Notes: a model not told the origin generated them from the letters alone. 64,000 nt of DNA from Ceratodon purpureus (GCA_014871385.1 CM026433.1:15193985-15257984), one strand, 5' to 3'; shown: positions 22,762 through 35,359, counted from the first letter of the stretch. Made by a program: numbers and translations.

Positions 22762-25530
22762 ATGCTGAGTGTGGTGCGGGTGCACCTCCCGACCGACATT
22801 CCGATCGTAGGGTGCGAGTTGTCGGCATATGTACTACTACGTCGGGGTGATTCGAGTCTTTCGCCTGAAGATGTGACGGAGGCGTCGTCGACCGACGGCT
22901 ATTTCCTCCAGTGCCGATGGTATGAGGGTTTAACATGGTTGAAGATTCTTCGTTTTCTTGATTATTCTCCTTCCCCTTTGACACGAGTTTGGCCCTCAGC
23001 TCAAGATTCTGTTACGTTGCTGTCATAAAGTATTAGGTTATGACCGGTCGTGGTGTTCCTGATTTCTATGATCTGATGTCTGGAAGTTTGACGAAGAGAT
23101 TGAAGGATGGCGACGTCCAATTTGTAGTACATACTCTCATTACAATAACATTAGCCGAGGTTTGCTATTTTCACACGGCGACGAGATTGATGATTAATTC
23201 TGTAGTTTGTTCCTGCCACCACATACTTTAGTGCGTGTTTCAAAAGTTTGATCTGCTCTGTTTGTACATGTGTATCGATTAGGTTTCGCCTACAAAGTGA
23301 GCAGAAAGTTTTAGTCTGCAGCGTTCATCCATTGGAGCCTGCTACCTTGCAATGTGTCCAGTGCTTGAAAGCAAAGCTTGCTCAGTCGAAGAGCTTGCAT
23401 TGCACGCAGAAGTGTTTCACGGACTCATGGCGGCAGCACGTCATCATGCACCAAGAGGCCGCGGACAAGCGAGAAAACGGCATCGAGGAGGACGAATCCC
23501 CGTACACGTTTAATTCAAACCCAGCGAAAACTCTGCGATCTCTGGATGGGAGTCTGGGTGGGGCTGCAACACACGCTCACAGCAATGGATCCGTGTTCTC
23601 CAGCCCCGTTCGGATGGCCTCCCACAACCAGAGCCAGGAAGCTGGTGATGTCTGGTGCGAAGTCGGGCAGGGCAAGACTTACACGCCGACGACGGAGGAC
23701 ATCGGTCACATTCTGAAGATAGAGTGCGTGGCCATTGATGGAAGCACGGGGCGGCCGGCGGCACCTGCTCACCAGAGGCAAACGTCACGGGTGATCCCAG
23801 CACCGTCTCCGACCCCTCGGCGGCTGCTGACGGTGAACTCGATGGATGGAATGGGTCCGGTGGAGACGGATGGGCGGACGGCATCGTCTGGGACTTTCAC
23901 AGTGATGTCGTACAATGTTCTGTCGGACTTGTATGCGACGAGCGAGCAGTACAGCTACTGTCCACCGTGGGCGTTGGCATGGACATACCGGAGGCAGAAC
24001 CTGCTGCGGGAGATTGTAGCATACCGTGCAGACATTCTGTGTCTTCAGGAGGTATTTTACATTCTCGAATAGAAGTTGATGCTAGTGGTCTTATTGTGGT
24101 ATTGTTTCGTCAGAGTTTGCAGACACTTGCCAAAATTGTTTTTTTGCCTTATCGGGACGATGCTTTATCTTGTCATACGTGTGTTCAAGTGTGGATTTCT
24201 ATTGTCAGGAGTGAGTAGGTATGAGTTCTGAAGAATTGGAGTGATGAGAATGAAAACTGGGTTGAATGTGCAGGTGCAAAGTGATCATTACGAGGATTTT
24301 TATGCGCCTGAGTTGGAGAAGCATGGTTATACCGGTGTTTATAAGAAAAAAACTGGCGAGGTGAGATTTTGTATGCCTTTCAAGTTTCACCAAGTACTGG
24401 TTAGAAGTTTGAATCCAATTAAGTTTATGATATTATTGAAATATGTGATTATGTTTATAGTTGAATGTTCTGGGTTAGGCATCTTTGTATTAGTCCAGTC
24501 GGCTCCCTTTTTTTCTGTCAGGGGGTGTATTTTGAATGCATTTAGTTCTAGTTTTATTTGCTGGGTGAGTGTAATATGAAGGTATTTACTGGTTCTTGGA
24601 TATATTTTGCAGATTTATACAGGCTCTGTCTATGTCATCGATGGTTGTGCTACATTTTTCAGGCGAGATCGGTTCTCTCTGGTGAAGAAATATGAGGTAG
24701 GTTATCGGGGCATGGACTGAACATATTCTAGAGATTGTTGTTTGGTTCAGGAGAATGCCTTTTTTTTAGTTCTTGTTCCGAAGGTATATGAAGCACTTAG
24801 GAACATAACGTTTGACCATCGTTCGTGCTTTATGATTGGATGTTCAGGTGGAGTTCAATAAAGCTGCCCAGTCTTTGTCAGAGGCTCTAGTACCAACAAA
24901 CAAAAAAGCGGCGTTGAGTCGGCTTTTGAAGGTTTCCTTTTTAACCCTCTTGACACTACTTTTCTTTAAATACTTGCTGAGAGCCGTCATTTATGGAGAT
25001 AATGCTGTTCTGTGTGAGTGCGTGTATGCAGTTTTATATTGGAATTCCCATTCTTTGATTTGTATAAATTCTCAAGTGTGAATTTCTCTTCCCTGAGTTA
25101 TGTGCAGGACAATGTGGCTTTGATTGTGGTGTTAGAAGCACGAGACACCGGCGGGTTCATGGATGCTCAAGCGGCTTCTGGCAAGCGTGGCCAGCTGCTT
25201 TGTGTGGTAAGTATATGTTCCTTTGATTAGTATAATATAATGAGCTTAACACGACTTGTTGATCTGGATTTGTGGATACTTATACTTATCAATTGTTCAT
25301 GAGCTTAGTGGATCATTTTGAATATAGCAGACCAACCTGGTAAACTTGATTATGTTTGTTCGAACGCTTGGGATCTTACTCACTTTTCGTTGTTTGGTGT
25401 GCTCTTTGAATAGGCAAACACTCACATTCATGCAAATCAGGAACTCAAGGATGTGAAGCTTTGGCAGGTTTGGAAAGACTTGACATGCAATGCTCGATTT
25501 ATTTTTTCCCATGCAAAGAAAGTTCAGTTC

Positions 25531-25597
<67 letters not shown>

Positions 25598-26812
25598 CAT
25601 TTTATGTAATATTTTTTTGAGTAGTAGTTGAAGGAACTTAGGGAGAATCTGGAAGGGGGATGACTTGCTTTCTCTTGTGAATTTTGGATTATGTGCGAAG
25701 GCGTTGAATGTTTGTGTGGCTGCGGTTTCCAGGTACACACTCTGCTGAAGGGACTTGAGAAGATAGCAGCAAGTGCAGATATCCCTATGTTGGTTGCCGG
25801 AGATTTCAATTCTGTACCTGGCAGGTTGGTGATTCGATGTGGTATTTCATCAGCACTGTTATTGCGTTGTCTAATTGTGAAAGAACTCTATGGTTCTGAC
25901 AATTTGATACGTTGGAATGTTGTTGCAGTGCGCCTCACTGTTTGTTATCAACAGGCCGTGTGGATCCCGCTCATCCAGACCTGCAAGTTGATCCTCTGAA
26001 CATTTTGCGGCCTCCAAGCAAGCTTTGTCATTCACTGCCTTTGGTGAGTATCTTCCTTGGCAATGCTTCCTACTAGTTAGTAACATGACTCTCTGGTGTC
26101 ACGTAATTTGTCTTTGTTTTGAGAGGTTTGTGCGTTTCTGTCACTTGAAAGTAAGTGCCAAGTTTAGCCGGTACTGCAACATTGGAGGTTGGGTTTTGGC
26201 TGTGGTCAATTTAAATATCTGACTGCCGAACTTTTTATCATATAGGTGAGTGCTTATGCATCATTTGCGAGGATGAATGGGATCGGCCCTTCAGTAGAGA
26301 AACAGAGGCGGCGGATGGATTTGGCCACCAACGAACCACAGTTTACAAATTGTACTCGAGATTTCCTGGGCACTCTTGACTACATCTTTTACACTGGTAA
26401 GACATAACCATCACTACCTTAATACGATTACCGTACCCCAAGGGGTATTAAGTAGAATTCCATTACGACGATGGACAACTTTGTGTTCGATTGATGCTCT
26501 TGCCATTCATGCCGTATCCATTTTAAGTTGAGCTTTGAGGCAATTGTTGAACCTTCAACGCTCAAAATTTGATATCGACATGGTATAGCTTAGCCACGTA
26601 TATTTTTTATTTTGAATGGTGAAACTTATTCAGTATATTCATGATATTTAAATGGTGACACTACAGCGGACTCTCTCAGCGTGGAGTCACTTTTGGAGCT
26701 GCTGGATGAGGACAGTTTGCGTAAGGATACTGGGTTACCCTCTCCAGAGTGGTCATCAGACCACATTGCCTTACTAGCCGAGTTTCGCTGCAAGCCTCGC
26801 CTACGCCGGTAG
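22762..26812 (+). CDS. CCR4: CCR4-type poly(A) deadenylase (carbon catabolite repressor 4), copy 1
   Basis: Eleven coding exons: 22762-22919, 23283-24051, 24274-24360, 24613-24696, 24848-24931, 25108-25206, 25414-25467, 25733-25824, 25929-26043, 26246-26396, 26667-26812. They sum to 1839 nt, 612 residues, close to plant CCR4 length. The start is the first ATG and gives the family N-terminus MLSVVRVHLP. A cysteine/histidine cluster follows (CSVHP, CVQC, HCTQKCF), matching the N-terminal Mynd-like domain that in plants replaces the yeast leucine-rich repeats and binds CAF1. The C-terminal exonuclease-endonuclease-phosphatase domain carries SYNVLSD, the metal-binding glutamate in LCLQEV, GDFNS, and the terminal SSDHIALLAEF. 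It shortens mRNA poly(A) tails as part of CCR4-NOT, in cytoplasm and P-bodies. A near-parallel inverted copy lies at 42.5-47.2 kb. Confidence 0.95.
23514..24051 (+). repeat. Near-identical tract shared with the second CCR4 copy
   Basis: This part of exon 2 differs from 45,863-46,401 (inverted) at about 6 of 538 bases by eye. The first 230 bp of the same exon differ at more than 10 percent of sites, as does exon 3. The sharp boundary fits a gene-conversion tract. Confidence 0.75.
25536..25594. repeat. (TA)n microsatellite in CCR4 copy 1 intron 7
   Basis: About 29 uninterrupted TA dinucleotides lie in the intron between exons 7 and 8. The second CCR4 copy lacks the run in its corresponding intron. 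Confidence 0.95.
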
Positions 26813-27660
26813 ACTGGCTTTTGGAATTTTGTGCAGACAGGTCACTAACTGCACCGGGTTCCTGCGTTCAAATCACTTGCCTGAAGACGTACAGTTTCTT
26901 CACCCCCTCACACGTTACGGATTCCCTCCACGCTGTTTCAGAAATGAAGGGGACAGCTGCCGAGGTTGTGTATTTCTTATGAGTTACATGTCCTCTTTGG
27001 GATAGAGGAACATGTGGTTCAATCAGCAACGAACATCAAGAAACATTCGTTTCTTTCCCCCTCTTGTATTTGGCATTCCTCCAAAGGCTGTACTACTGAA
27101 CTTGAGATTCCAACTCTGTTCAGTAGTTCTCACCAGGTCCCTGAACATACTTGAGCAACCGGCAACTTGGAGGAGTGTGGTTGTATTGGACACTGGTCCA
27201 AGTTATCACCAGTGCAGTTGTACATTTTGCTAGGTCGCAAGCTTTAAATGTATTGGGTTGTTCCACATTGAACGGAACTCGATTCCTGTACAGGCTGTCA
27301 GCCTGTCTAATAACAAAGCCCGATCATGTCTCTCTACTTCTTTGTTCAACGGTGTCCCTTTCCACTTTTTCCGTCTCATTCTGTTTTCGACTCCCTTACT
27401 CAACCTCTGTTCAATCCGTTGTTAGGTACCTCTGGTTTGACCACTTCTTGAACCTTCTTACAAGGTCTCAGTTTCCTCTTCTCTAATCGCTATTTCAGAA
27501 TTCGAAAAAACGTGGGTTCAGTGTCAATAGATTTGTTATAGAAGCACCAAAAAGTCTAAAAAGCACTTCTCCCCACAGATTATAATTTGTGTGTCTTTGA
27601 GATTCGCAACCAAGGGTATGGGTATCTACGAACGAAGCTCTTGACACCCACACCCTAACG
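26813..27660 (+). other. 3' untranslated region and flank of CCR4 copy 1
   Basis: The stretch up to about 27,490 has recognisable similarity to the minus-strand flank 41,817-42,480 below CCR4 copy 2, for example translated frames sharing FARS and LSACxITKPD. The duplication therefore included the 3' flank. The open frames here are leftovers of untranslated sequence, not genes. Confidence 0.5.
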
Positions 27661-27664
27661 ACGA

Positions 27665-27670
27665 TATAAA
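27665..27670 (+). promoter_or_regulatory. Possible TATA box
   Basis: TATAAA sits in a GATATAAAGAGG context upstream of the small gene at 28,297. The distance of about 630 bp to the ATG would require a long leader, so the assignment is weak. Confidence 0.3.
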
Positions 27671-28219
27671 GAGGCCTTTTTATGTGAGTGGATTACTCAT
27701 AATTATTCACGCTAAACTGTAATGTGCTTCAATTGCTCATTCTTCCATCAGCCCCCTTTGTCTTCATCTCAGATTTTGTTGGAAACGCCTAACTCTAATT
27801 TCGGCTCCTCTCCCTTCCTCCAGCCATTTGTCCCTTCACGAAATCCCACGTCACCAATCCCACCTCACCCCAACTCCTCCACGTCAGCAACACAACCAAA
27901 CACCCACCACCTGGCACCCCCAAATGAGTGCCACATGGCCCAGATTCTTGACATGGTTACCATTGAGGGCAAATCTCCAAGTGTCCCAAGCTCCACCATC
28001 CCAATTTCCCAACACGCCCACAAATCTTCCACCCAGACCCCAAATGCATCCCAATTCACTTCCTTCCTTCAGCTTTGGTACAGCCTTTGGAGAGCCCTCG
28101 GTGAACTTCAGCAAAGTTTCAGTTTGGAGAGTCCTGTAAGAATTTTGGATGTTTGGGTCCTGTTTTTGAGAAGTTAGGACAGTTTTGGAATTGTGGGTAT
28201 TGCTTGGGAGCATTTTTCA

Positions 28220-28253
28220 GGATTTTTGGAGGATTTTTGGAGGATTTTTGGAA
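28220..28253. repeat. 12-bp tandem repeat
   Basis: Nearly three copies of GGATTTTTGGAG lie just upstream of the 28,297 ATG, in a GT-rich, purine-skewed leader. Confidence 0.85.
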
Positions 28254-28296
28254 TTGTGGGATATCCTTGGGTGAGTGTTTGGGATTTGGGAAGTTG

Positions 28297-28710
28297 ATGG
28301 CGGCCACCCAAGTCGCGACTCAAGTGACGACGAAGAGGCTGTTTAACATCATGTCGAATGGGCAAGCGTTGATGCGGTCCGTGTACTACTCGCGCCAGAC
28401 GTCCAGTAAGTTTCTGTGGCAGAAGCAGAAGGAGATTTTCTCCATGGTGGGGAGCGTCTCGCGCCGCTGGTCGTCCAGTAGCAGCGTTGCGGAGGGTGCC
28501 ACTTCCAGTGCTGAGGAGAGTTCGAGTTCGAGTGCTGCGCCTCCTGCTGTGGATGCTGATACGAAGAGTTATGGGACAGTGCAAGAGGATCACCACCAGG
28601 TAGCCAGTAGCACTCACGAGGAGCATACGAACAAGGGCGACGATCAGGAGAAGCTCTCCGACACCGGGTATGATATGTCCAAGGTCACCAAGCCTTCCGG
28701 TGGCGAGTGA
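28297..28710 (+). CDS. Small protein with mitochondrial-presequence-like N-terminus, function unknown
   Basis: The frame encodes 137 residues. I chose the ATG at 28,297, where coding-like composition begins, although the frame is open upstream. Residues 1-63 are rich in Ser, Arg, Gln and hydrophobics with only one acidic residue (including SVYYSRQTSSKFLW and VSRRWSSSSS), typical of a mitochondrial targeting sequence. Residues 64-137 are hydrophilic, low-complexity Ser/Ala then acidic (THEEHTNKGDDQEKLSD, ending VTKPSGGE), like small stress or LEA-type proteins. I do not recognise the family. There are no transmembrane segments or catalytic motifs. It stands alone between the two CCR4 copies. 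Confidence 0.6.
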   Translation: MAATQVATQVTTKRLFNIMSNGQALMRSVYYSRQTSSKFLWQKQKEIFSMVGSVSRRWSSSSSVAEGATSSAEESSSSSAAPPAVDADTKSYGTVQEDHHQVASSTHEEHTNKGDDQEKLSDTGYDMSKVTKPSGGE

Positions 28711-29503
28711 GGATATGAACCCTAATTTTTCGGTTCGGAGATATAGAAATTTAATACCCCGAGAATCTGAGGATGCAGTAAATAGGACGAAGCCCTTGTA
28801 GGATGATTAGCGGGACATGTGGTAGCAGGGAAGCATGGAAGGAGTGCATGCAACGATGTGAATAATGATACATGCAGCATAAGGAGGCGATGTGAAACTT
28901 GGAACTTGTTATAAATCATTTCGGGCATGGTCACTTTAGCCTCGAAGGCGGTTGTGGTTATCTTCATGGGGGTGTTAGTGAGGATCATTTTTCGGATGCA
29001 GGGTTTGTCGGCCATGGTACTCTCTGTTTGTTGCGGCTAAGTCGCAGCGGAGCATATGTGGTGTGGCACTTTGTTACGTGAGGGATAGGTACTTTCTTGG
29101 TTACAGTGTTGTTGCAAAAAAAAAATTGGTGATGGAAATATGCAGGTACACGGTGTTGTACATAGATGGAGGTTCTGAGAGACTATGTTTCTTCAACAAT
29201 TATCATCAGTAAACAATAGATCCATTAATTTTTCAAACATGAATATTGGCGTGATGTTGTATGCGGCGTGTTTTGGCAGTTGTGATCGTCTATCAGCATG
29301 ATATTGATGTGAAATAAGCAAGAAATCCTTCTGGTCGTTACTGGCAGATGACAGAATAGAAATTTTGAATTAATTTGTACTTTACTCCAACTTGACAGAC
29401 ACGATTCAGTATCTTCCCAAACACTTTAATAACTCTCAACGCAACTTCCCCTTTGCATTCATTATGGAGCTTGTCAGCGTAGCATGCTATGATCTAAGAG
29501 AAA
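28711..29503. other. 3' flank of the small gene, no further gene seen
   Basis: Probably contains the 3' untranslated regions of the plus-strand gene at 28.3 kb and the minus-strand candidate peptide gene. Short open frames on both strands show no family resemblance. Confidence 0.4.
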
Positions 29504-30506
29504 CTAAGCATCAAAGTCTTCACCAAACTCTTCATCAAATTTGAGGAGGAGGTGGGGCCGGCGCTGTTCTTTGTGGATTCGGTGGTGGAGGACGTTTGCC
29601 AGAAGGTGTTGGGCGCAGCATCCGTCGAGTTTGTAACTTCTGAACAGCCTTGCTACCTGTGTAATAATACTCAGTCTGCACCAATCGATTAAAATTCGTT
29701 ACCAACCAAAACATAACAATCAGTGATAAATACGAAGTTCGAGCTGAGCACCAACAAAAATATCATAATTGTCCAACCCAATCTAAGCATTATTTGACCA
29801 TTCAGAGAAAAATCAGAAGCTAACTCATCACCTAAGTGATGTTTTCACCAACAAAAAAATCTAAGGTATCCAATTCTTTAAAATAGATATACATCACACC
29901 AGTAATCTTATATCGATCACCATTTTCAGTTATTCAAGTGGACGTCACGAACTCAAACAGTCTCAACTGGTCTGTTGCGATGCAATACAAAGTTGCAAAC
30001 ATTTTGTTCTCAAACTTGATGCTTCTACCGGCAAACAGTATTGCAAATTAATAAGACTCTGTACTCTTCGAAATAAACATGCAATTTGAAATGATAATAT
30101 TATTCCAGCTTTTCAATGGACTTACCCCCTCTGAGTTGCTCCCGGACGTAGTGCCTGACAACTCTCTCTGTGTCATGTCCAGATACAAGCGACGCTCTGG
30201 CTTGCTGCCTGCAAAAATCAGCAAAACTGGTAAGAATACCATACAAAATTGCTCCGTCGTAGCCACTGAAATCCCAATTCAAAGAGAAGTAATGCCAAGA
30301 AGCCTCCAATCTAATTGTGACATGCAGGGACATTAGAGCTCTCATCAACTACAGCAACAAATACTAAATGCAAAAAATACTACAGCAACAAATACTAAAT
30401 GCAAAAAATTGTGATGAATCTTACCTTGAAGATCAGCCGTTGCAAGCCCCAGAAGCATCAGCAGTCCCACTGCCAACAAAATCATATTCCTTGCCATCAT
30501 CTTCAT
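29504..30506 (-). CDS. Candidate secreted peptide precursor (splicing uncertain)
   Basis: Exon 1 (30506-30425) encodes MKMMARNMILLAVGLLMLLG followed by LATADLQ, a textbook signal peptide with a cleavable ADLQ-type end, and stops at a strong donor (GTAAGA). Exon 2 (30208-30126) has acceptor TTTTTGCAG and donor GTAAGT. Exon 3 starts at 29656 after TATTACACAG. In the default phases the mature part reads GSKPERRLYLDMTQ and onward, ending at the TAG at 29,504. With an acceptor 9 nt further into exon 2, exon 3 is read in another frame that is proline-rich (RRMLRPTPSGKRPPPPNPQ) and ends at 29,535, which resembles plant signalling-peptide C-termini more. Either way the precursor is about 90-110 residues. 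I recognise no named peptide family. A TATA box sits upstream. Confidence 0.5.
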
Positions 30507-30582
30507 CTCTCTCTCTCTCTCCAACCAAACCTCTTGCACAGGATTCACAAGTGCAGTGGTGACATGAGCGTTGAGGGATGAA

Positions 30583-30589
30583 GTTTATA
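30583..30589 (-). promoter_or_regulatory. TATA box of the candidate peptide gene
   Basis: On the minus strand TATAAAC lies about 80 bp before the ATG at 30,506, leaving room for a leader of about 50 nt containing a CT repeat (30,507-30,521). Confidence 0.5.
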
Positions 30590-30599
30590 CTCACTTTCA

Positions 30600-32674
30600 A
30601 GGAAGCTCATAATGCTGAGATTCGTTTACTGAGTGGCCTTTTCCAGTTTGCACGGGGGCGATGAAATTTGTGTTCAAGTCTCTGAAGCACTAAATTTGGT
30701 TGTTCGATCCTGAAGACAAGGCTTTGCCTGATTCGATGCTGAAAGTTGGAAGACTTTTAGAGCGGATGAGCCAAGTTCTTTCAATGCGTCCAAGTTAGAG
30801 GTGGTTCCTCGGATTTGCAATTGGATCAAAAGGAGTAATCGATTGTGGTGATCACTGCCCTGAGTCTGTCAGCGGTGGTAATCGTTTTGCACGTGGATAT
30901 GGGCATCTCAAAATGCATGTTTTTGTGTCTCTTGCCCATTACTGCATGTGATATGAACCGGGTTTTCCGACTTGCTCGACTGAAGTTCACACTAGTACTA
31001 TTCTGTAACTTCATACATTCAAGAGCATCCACCACTGACATCCAGCTTCACTGCATACACTGTGGACCATTCAAGCTCCCAAACCTTTTCCAAATTGGAA
31101 ATTAGATCCCATGTCCACAGTAACAGTACACTTGTGATTCTAGAAAATCACCCACCTTGACACTCATGTTCTTGCCAACCCAGGTTGTTTTCCCTTCATT
31201 TGCCCAACGTCCAAGCCGCACTAATTGAAGTGAGGTGTTTAAATGCAACATATTTCTTAAAAAATTCATAGCAGTATATCTAGACTGCAAGAAATTCGTA
31301 AACAGTAGTTATTTGTGAAATGGAAGACCCTTATGAAGAGATATTGGGTGACCGAGATACAGTAACTTCCGCAGTAGCACTGGCCGTATAATGACAAGTT
31401 CATCCTTGCCATGGGGCTGATCAGGAGGCAGAATCCTACTGTGGCACCCCTACTGCATCTTCTAGGGGGGTGATAGTCACTAAGATTCTGCTTTACTGTC
31501 TTGACCCACTGATTAGAAGAACTCTGGGGTGACAGTAAATTGAGTGAGAAATAAGGTAGACGAACCTACAACCAATCACTGAAGGATTTTAGCATATATG
31601 TTTGAGGTATATAATTTGAAGAGGATTTTTCATGTGTACAAACATAAATTTCTTCTTGAATGCAAAAATTTCCATAATTTTATTCCCAATATTGAAAAAG
31701 TTACAATTATTTGAAGTGAAAAGTTGAACTCAGACATGGTGGACATATAGGTTGCTGTAAAACTGACCACCATGACACCAAAATTTGATCATTTTTTACT
31801 ATCAAAATATTCCCATATGATTTCCTTTTTACCAATCATGCTTAGGAATCACACAAAAATCTAAGAAGATCTCCTTAAATTTTGAATTTTAAACTTCTCT
31901 AAAATGGAGAAGTTTATTGACCGGTTATGGCCCATGGGGATCTGGTCGGACATGGGTTTGTTTACCTTAGTGAGGATACGTCTAAAATGCTTGTGAATAT
32001 TGTGTTGTGAACTACCTTTATGATTTGAGCACTACATTATTTTCCAACTCCATAAACTTTCAAATGAAGGAATTTAGTGAGTGCACATTTTTGGTCACAT
32101 TCCTCATTTAGTGTAGAATCTAAATCTATAAACATAATTAGCATGCTTGTGTGGAAGATTAATTACATTGATGAGAAATGCATCACAATGTTTTAAATGT
32201 CCAAAAAATGTAATGAAACAATTTGTACGGCACAAAGGGATATTTAAGTATTATGGAAAAAACGCCTAATTTTGGACTATTTATCATTCCGTCGGCGGGC
32301 CGCCGGCCAAAATAGCAGGTTTGAAAAGAAAAAAAAATAACAATTTTCGCTCAAAATATGCTGTAAAAACCATTTTTTCGCTTAAAAATCAATGTTTTGA
32401 CTCTATTTCAGCCATAAATTCTACAATTGGACATCATTATGTCTAATTTTTTGTGAATTTTGTGAAATATGCATTGTTTTATAGTATTTATTCTCTTTTT
32501 TTTGAAATTTTCAATGATTTTAAGTTATTTACTACAAACATTTTGTCGGCGGATGAGCTGACTACTAATTCTGGACTTTAAAAAGTCCAGAATTACCTAA
32601 ATATGCCATCACATATTTGAGAGCCTTCACAATGACTGCAAATTTAGGTGACGAAGTATCTATCATGCGCACTT
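30600..32674. other. Intergenic, increasingly AT-rich
   Basis: No gene is supported. A small imperfect inverted repeat lies at about 31,430-31,492 (CAGAATC ... GATTCTG with CACCCCT/AGGGGTG inside). The rest is unassigned. Confidence 0.4.
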
Positions 32675-33600
32675 TAACCCCTAAAGGACAATTGTCCTAG
32701 AATGGGCTTTTTTAGAATTCGGGCATGTACCTGTGACTTCAATTGAAGTCGAGATTTTTTGAAACTTTTTGTGAACGTTTGCCTTAACGAGGACTTTGAG
32801 GGAATCTATTTTTTTTTCAATTGGACATTTATAAAAATAGTTATCGTACCCGAAGTAGAAAAAGTTGTTCGATGGGCAATTCGGGCAGCGATGCTAAATA
32901 CATCAACTACCTCTAAAAATATTTCTATAAATACTTCATGATGTCATCTTTGAGGTTTCCAAAAAAAATTGACTTTTAGTGCAAAATGTTCACTCCACAA
33001 ATTATCAAAGTTTTCTCACCGTTTCGAGCAGTGTACTAAAACAATTCTTTTTTGCTTCATAAAAGTTAGAAAAATTATTATTTTAGGTCTTTTCTTTTTT
33101 TAGTGAAAGGATCGACATCAATATTTACTTTGACCATTTGGATTAGGACTTTATTAAATAATGGAATTTTTAGGAAAGAAATATGATTTAGCATTCCTAT
33201 GTATTCAACTTAATAAAAATAATGTTTTCAACATGCTACACTTGATTTTTGAATGTAATTTTTTTTATACAATTAGCTAACTTAGTCTTCTTTGATGTGC
33301 ATCAAAACCCCCAAAATCTATAATGCAAACAACCGAAGAAAAAAAAAGTTAGAGTATGTCAACCCAATCAAAAATCTTTTCAAAAGAGTTTGTTTTCAAA
33401 ATTCAACTGCTATAATCTTCTAATCTTTATGGTCGATTACATTAAAAAAATTTGAGTTGTCTATTACTACAATCCTGTTGAAGATCTTACAATTAGAATT
33501 AGAAAAAAATGATGTTTTAGTCATTCATGCTTTTTATATTGGAAATGGCAGTTTTAGAGCGTTTTTTGATGAAACATAGTCAAGGAACTTTAGGGATTAA
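32675..33600. mobile_element. TTAA-flanked non-autonomous DNA element (918 bp)
   Basis: The element (32679-33596) sits between TTAA tetranucleotides. The left end is CCCCTAAAGGACAATTG; the right end as reverse complement is TCCCTAAAGTTCCTTG. It has no coding capacity. An inverted relative of roughly 80 percent identity occupies 52,378-53,303 along its full length. The two ends are distinguishable (GGAC end and GTTC end), which allows orientation of the family members. Confidence 0.65.
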
Positions 33601-33650
33601 TAATTGCATTTCAATTTTTCCATCGTAGATTTTTTTCTAAGAATCTACCA

Positions 33651-33714
33651 GAGCTCTGCTTTTCTCTAAGAGCTCTGCTTTTCTCTAAGAGCTCTGCTTT
33701 TCTCTAAGAGCTCT
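33651..33714. repeat. 19-bp tandem repeat
   Basis: Three full identical copies of GAGCTCTGCTTTTCTCTAA plus a partial fourth. Confidence 0.95.
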
Positions 33715-34096
33715 CGTGTAGTCTCACGAACGTTGTGGTTTACTCTATCCTTGGAAAAAACTTACTTCTAATACAACCTCGTTACACATATTCTATTGGA
33801 CAGTCTAGTCAAGGCTAATGGGCATGTCTCAACTTGCAATTTAACATGATTGTCTATTTGTGCTTTGTATGTCTCATTTTCACCTTCTATCACATCTACA
33901 GCTAGAGCTGATCTATAAGGGAGGAAGAGTGATTATAGTTTTGTACAATAGCTATTAGCCAAGTTACTACAAACACTATAGGACAATTAGATGCTTCTAT
34001 AGCTTGCGAATGAAAGTGTAGAGACATTTGTAAATTTTGTTCAAAATGTATATGAAAAGACTTTCAGCAAGTTCTACTACTTGCAATTAACACTAA

Positions 34097-34954
34097 TTAA
34101 CCCCTAAAGTTCTGAGGGTATTTTTCATCAAAACTGCCTCAAAACAGCCCCTCTTCAAAGCAAGGTGGATTTTGCAAACTTGGGGTCTTTTTTAGAACAT
34201 CTAACCGTAAGATCTTGTAGCTAACTTCTATGTCTACATATCCACCAAATCTCACACACTCATTCTTCACCAATTGCAAGATCATAACATTCAAAGTAGA
34301 AAAACAAGTTTTTTTTCCCTGCAAAAAAAGGGGACAGCAGAGTTTTGAAGGCCCAAAAAACCATTTTTTTGCATTATGGATTTTGGTGGTTTTGGTGCAC
34401 GTCAAAGAAGACTGAGTTAGCTAATTGTCCTAAGAAAATTTTATTCAAAAAAGTTGTGGAAAGTTGCCAAAAAATCATTTTCCGCTATAGGGTATACTGA
34501 AATTCACAAACAAAGGCCGTTTTTGGACAATAAAAATAACATATGAAAAAAATTTGGATTGAAAATCCGAACGGTGGGAACATGCTCTACTGCCTTCTCT
34601 ATACACAGAAATTTTTATTTTTGAAAAATATCAAATTTTCAATTTTTGGTGGAATTTCAAAGTTTAGTCTTTGGGCAGTTTTGGGCAGTTTTGGGCAGTT
34701 TTGGGCAAAATTTGCTGCATTCACAGTGGCTTAGAACAATTCAGTAGCTGCCCAGCGAGTAGCGTTTGACACTTAAACCTTCATAACTTTTGATCCCAAT
34801 GTCGGAATTGAAAAATAAGAATACCCACATGAAGATCTCCGAACGGCCCATGTTCAATAAAAATTTCAGAAAATCCTGATATAAATTGCATTTATAGGTA
34901 CCTGCCCAAATTCCAAAAAAGCCCAAATGTGGCAGTTTGTCCTTTAGGGGTTAA
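34097..34954. mobile_element. TTAA-flanked non-autonomous DNA element (850 bp)
   Basis: Positions 34101-34950 lie between TTAA tetranucleotides, with ends CCCCTAAAGTTCTG and, reverse complemented, CCCCTAAAGGACAAAC. The GGAC-type end is on the right, so it is inverted relative to the 32.7-kb copy. No protein is encoded. Confidence 0.65.
34671..34707. repeat. 10-bp tandem repeat inside a TTAA element
   Basis: Three copies of TTGGGCAGTT plus a partial fourth. Confidence 0.9.
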
Positions 34955-35359
34955 GATCAATGGTGTAGTGTATTGTCTTGGTAGAGTTGTTTTCCATGGA
35001 GGCGATAGTGGTGCAGGAGAGAAGAAAGAATTATGACGCGAATAGGCAATTCAAGGTTTCTTTGACGACGAAGCTCCCATAGGCAAAGGCGAGTGGGCAA
35101 ATCTCATAAGCGTTATGTAAGGTTTATAGTGAGATTGAAGGCAGGAAACCTACTTCTTGCTATAATTGACTGTCAAGCTCCCAAATGACAAGCTTCCAAC
35201 TTTTGATGGCCTCGACTCCTTCTGTAAATCAATCCTAAGAGGAATCAGTGCCTCTCATACCACCAAAGGATAAGGGGAGAAAAACATTGTTCTTAGCCAT
35301 TGACTCCTCTAATCAACTCTTAAAGAACTCATTCTCAAAATCACTTTGCAGGGCTGATT
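34955..35359. other. Spacer between two TTAA elements
   Basis: No gene or repeat boundary recognised. Confidence 0.4.
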
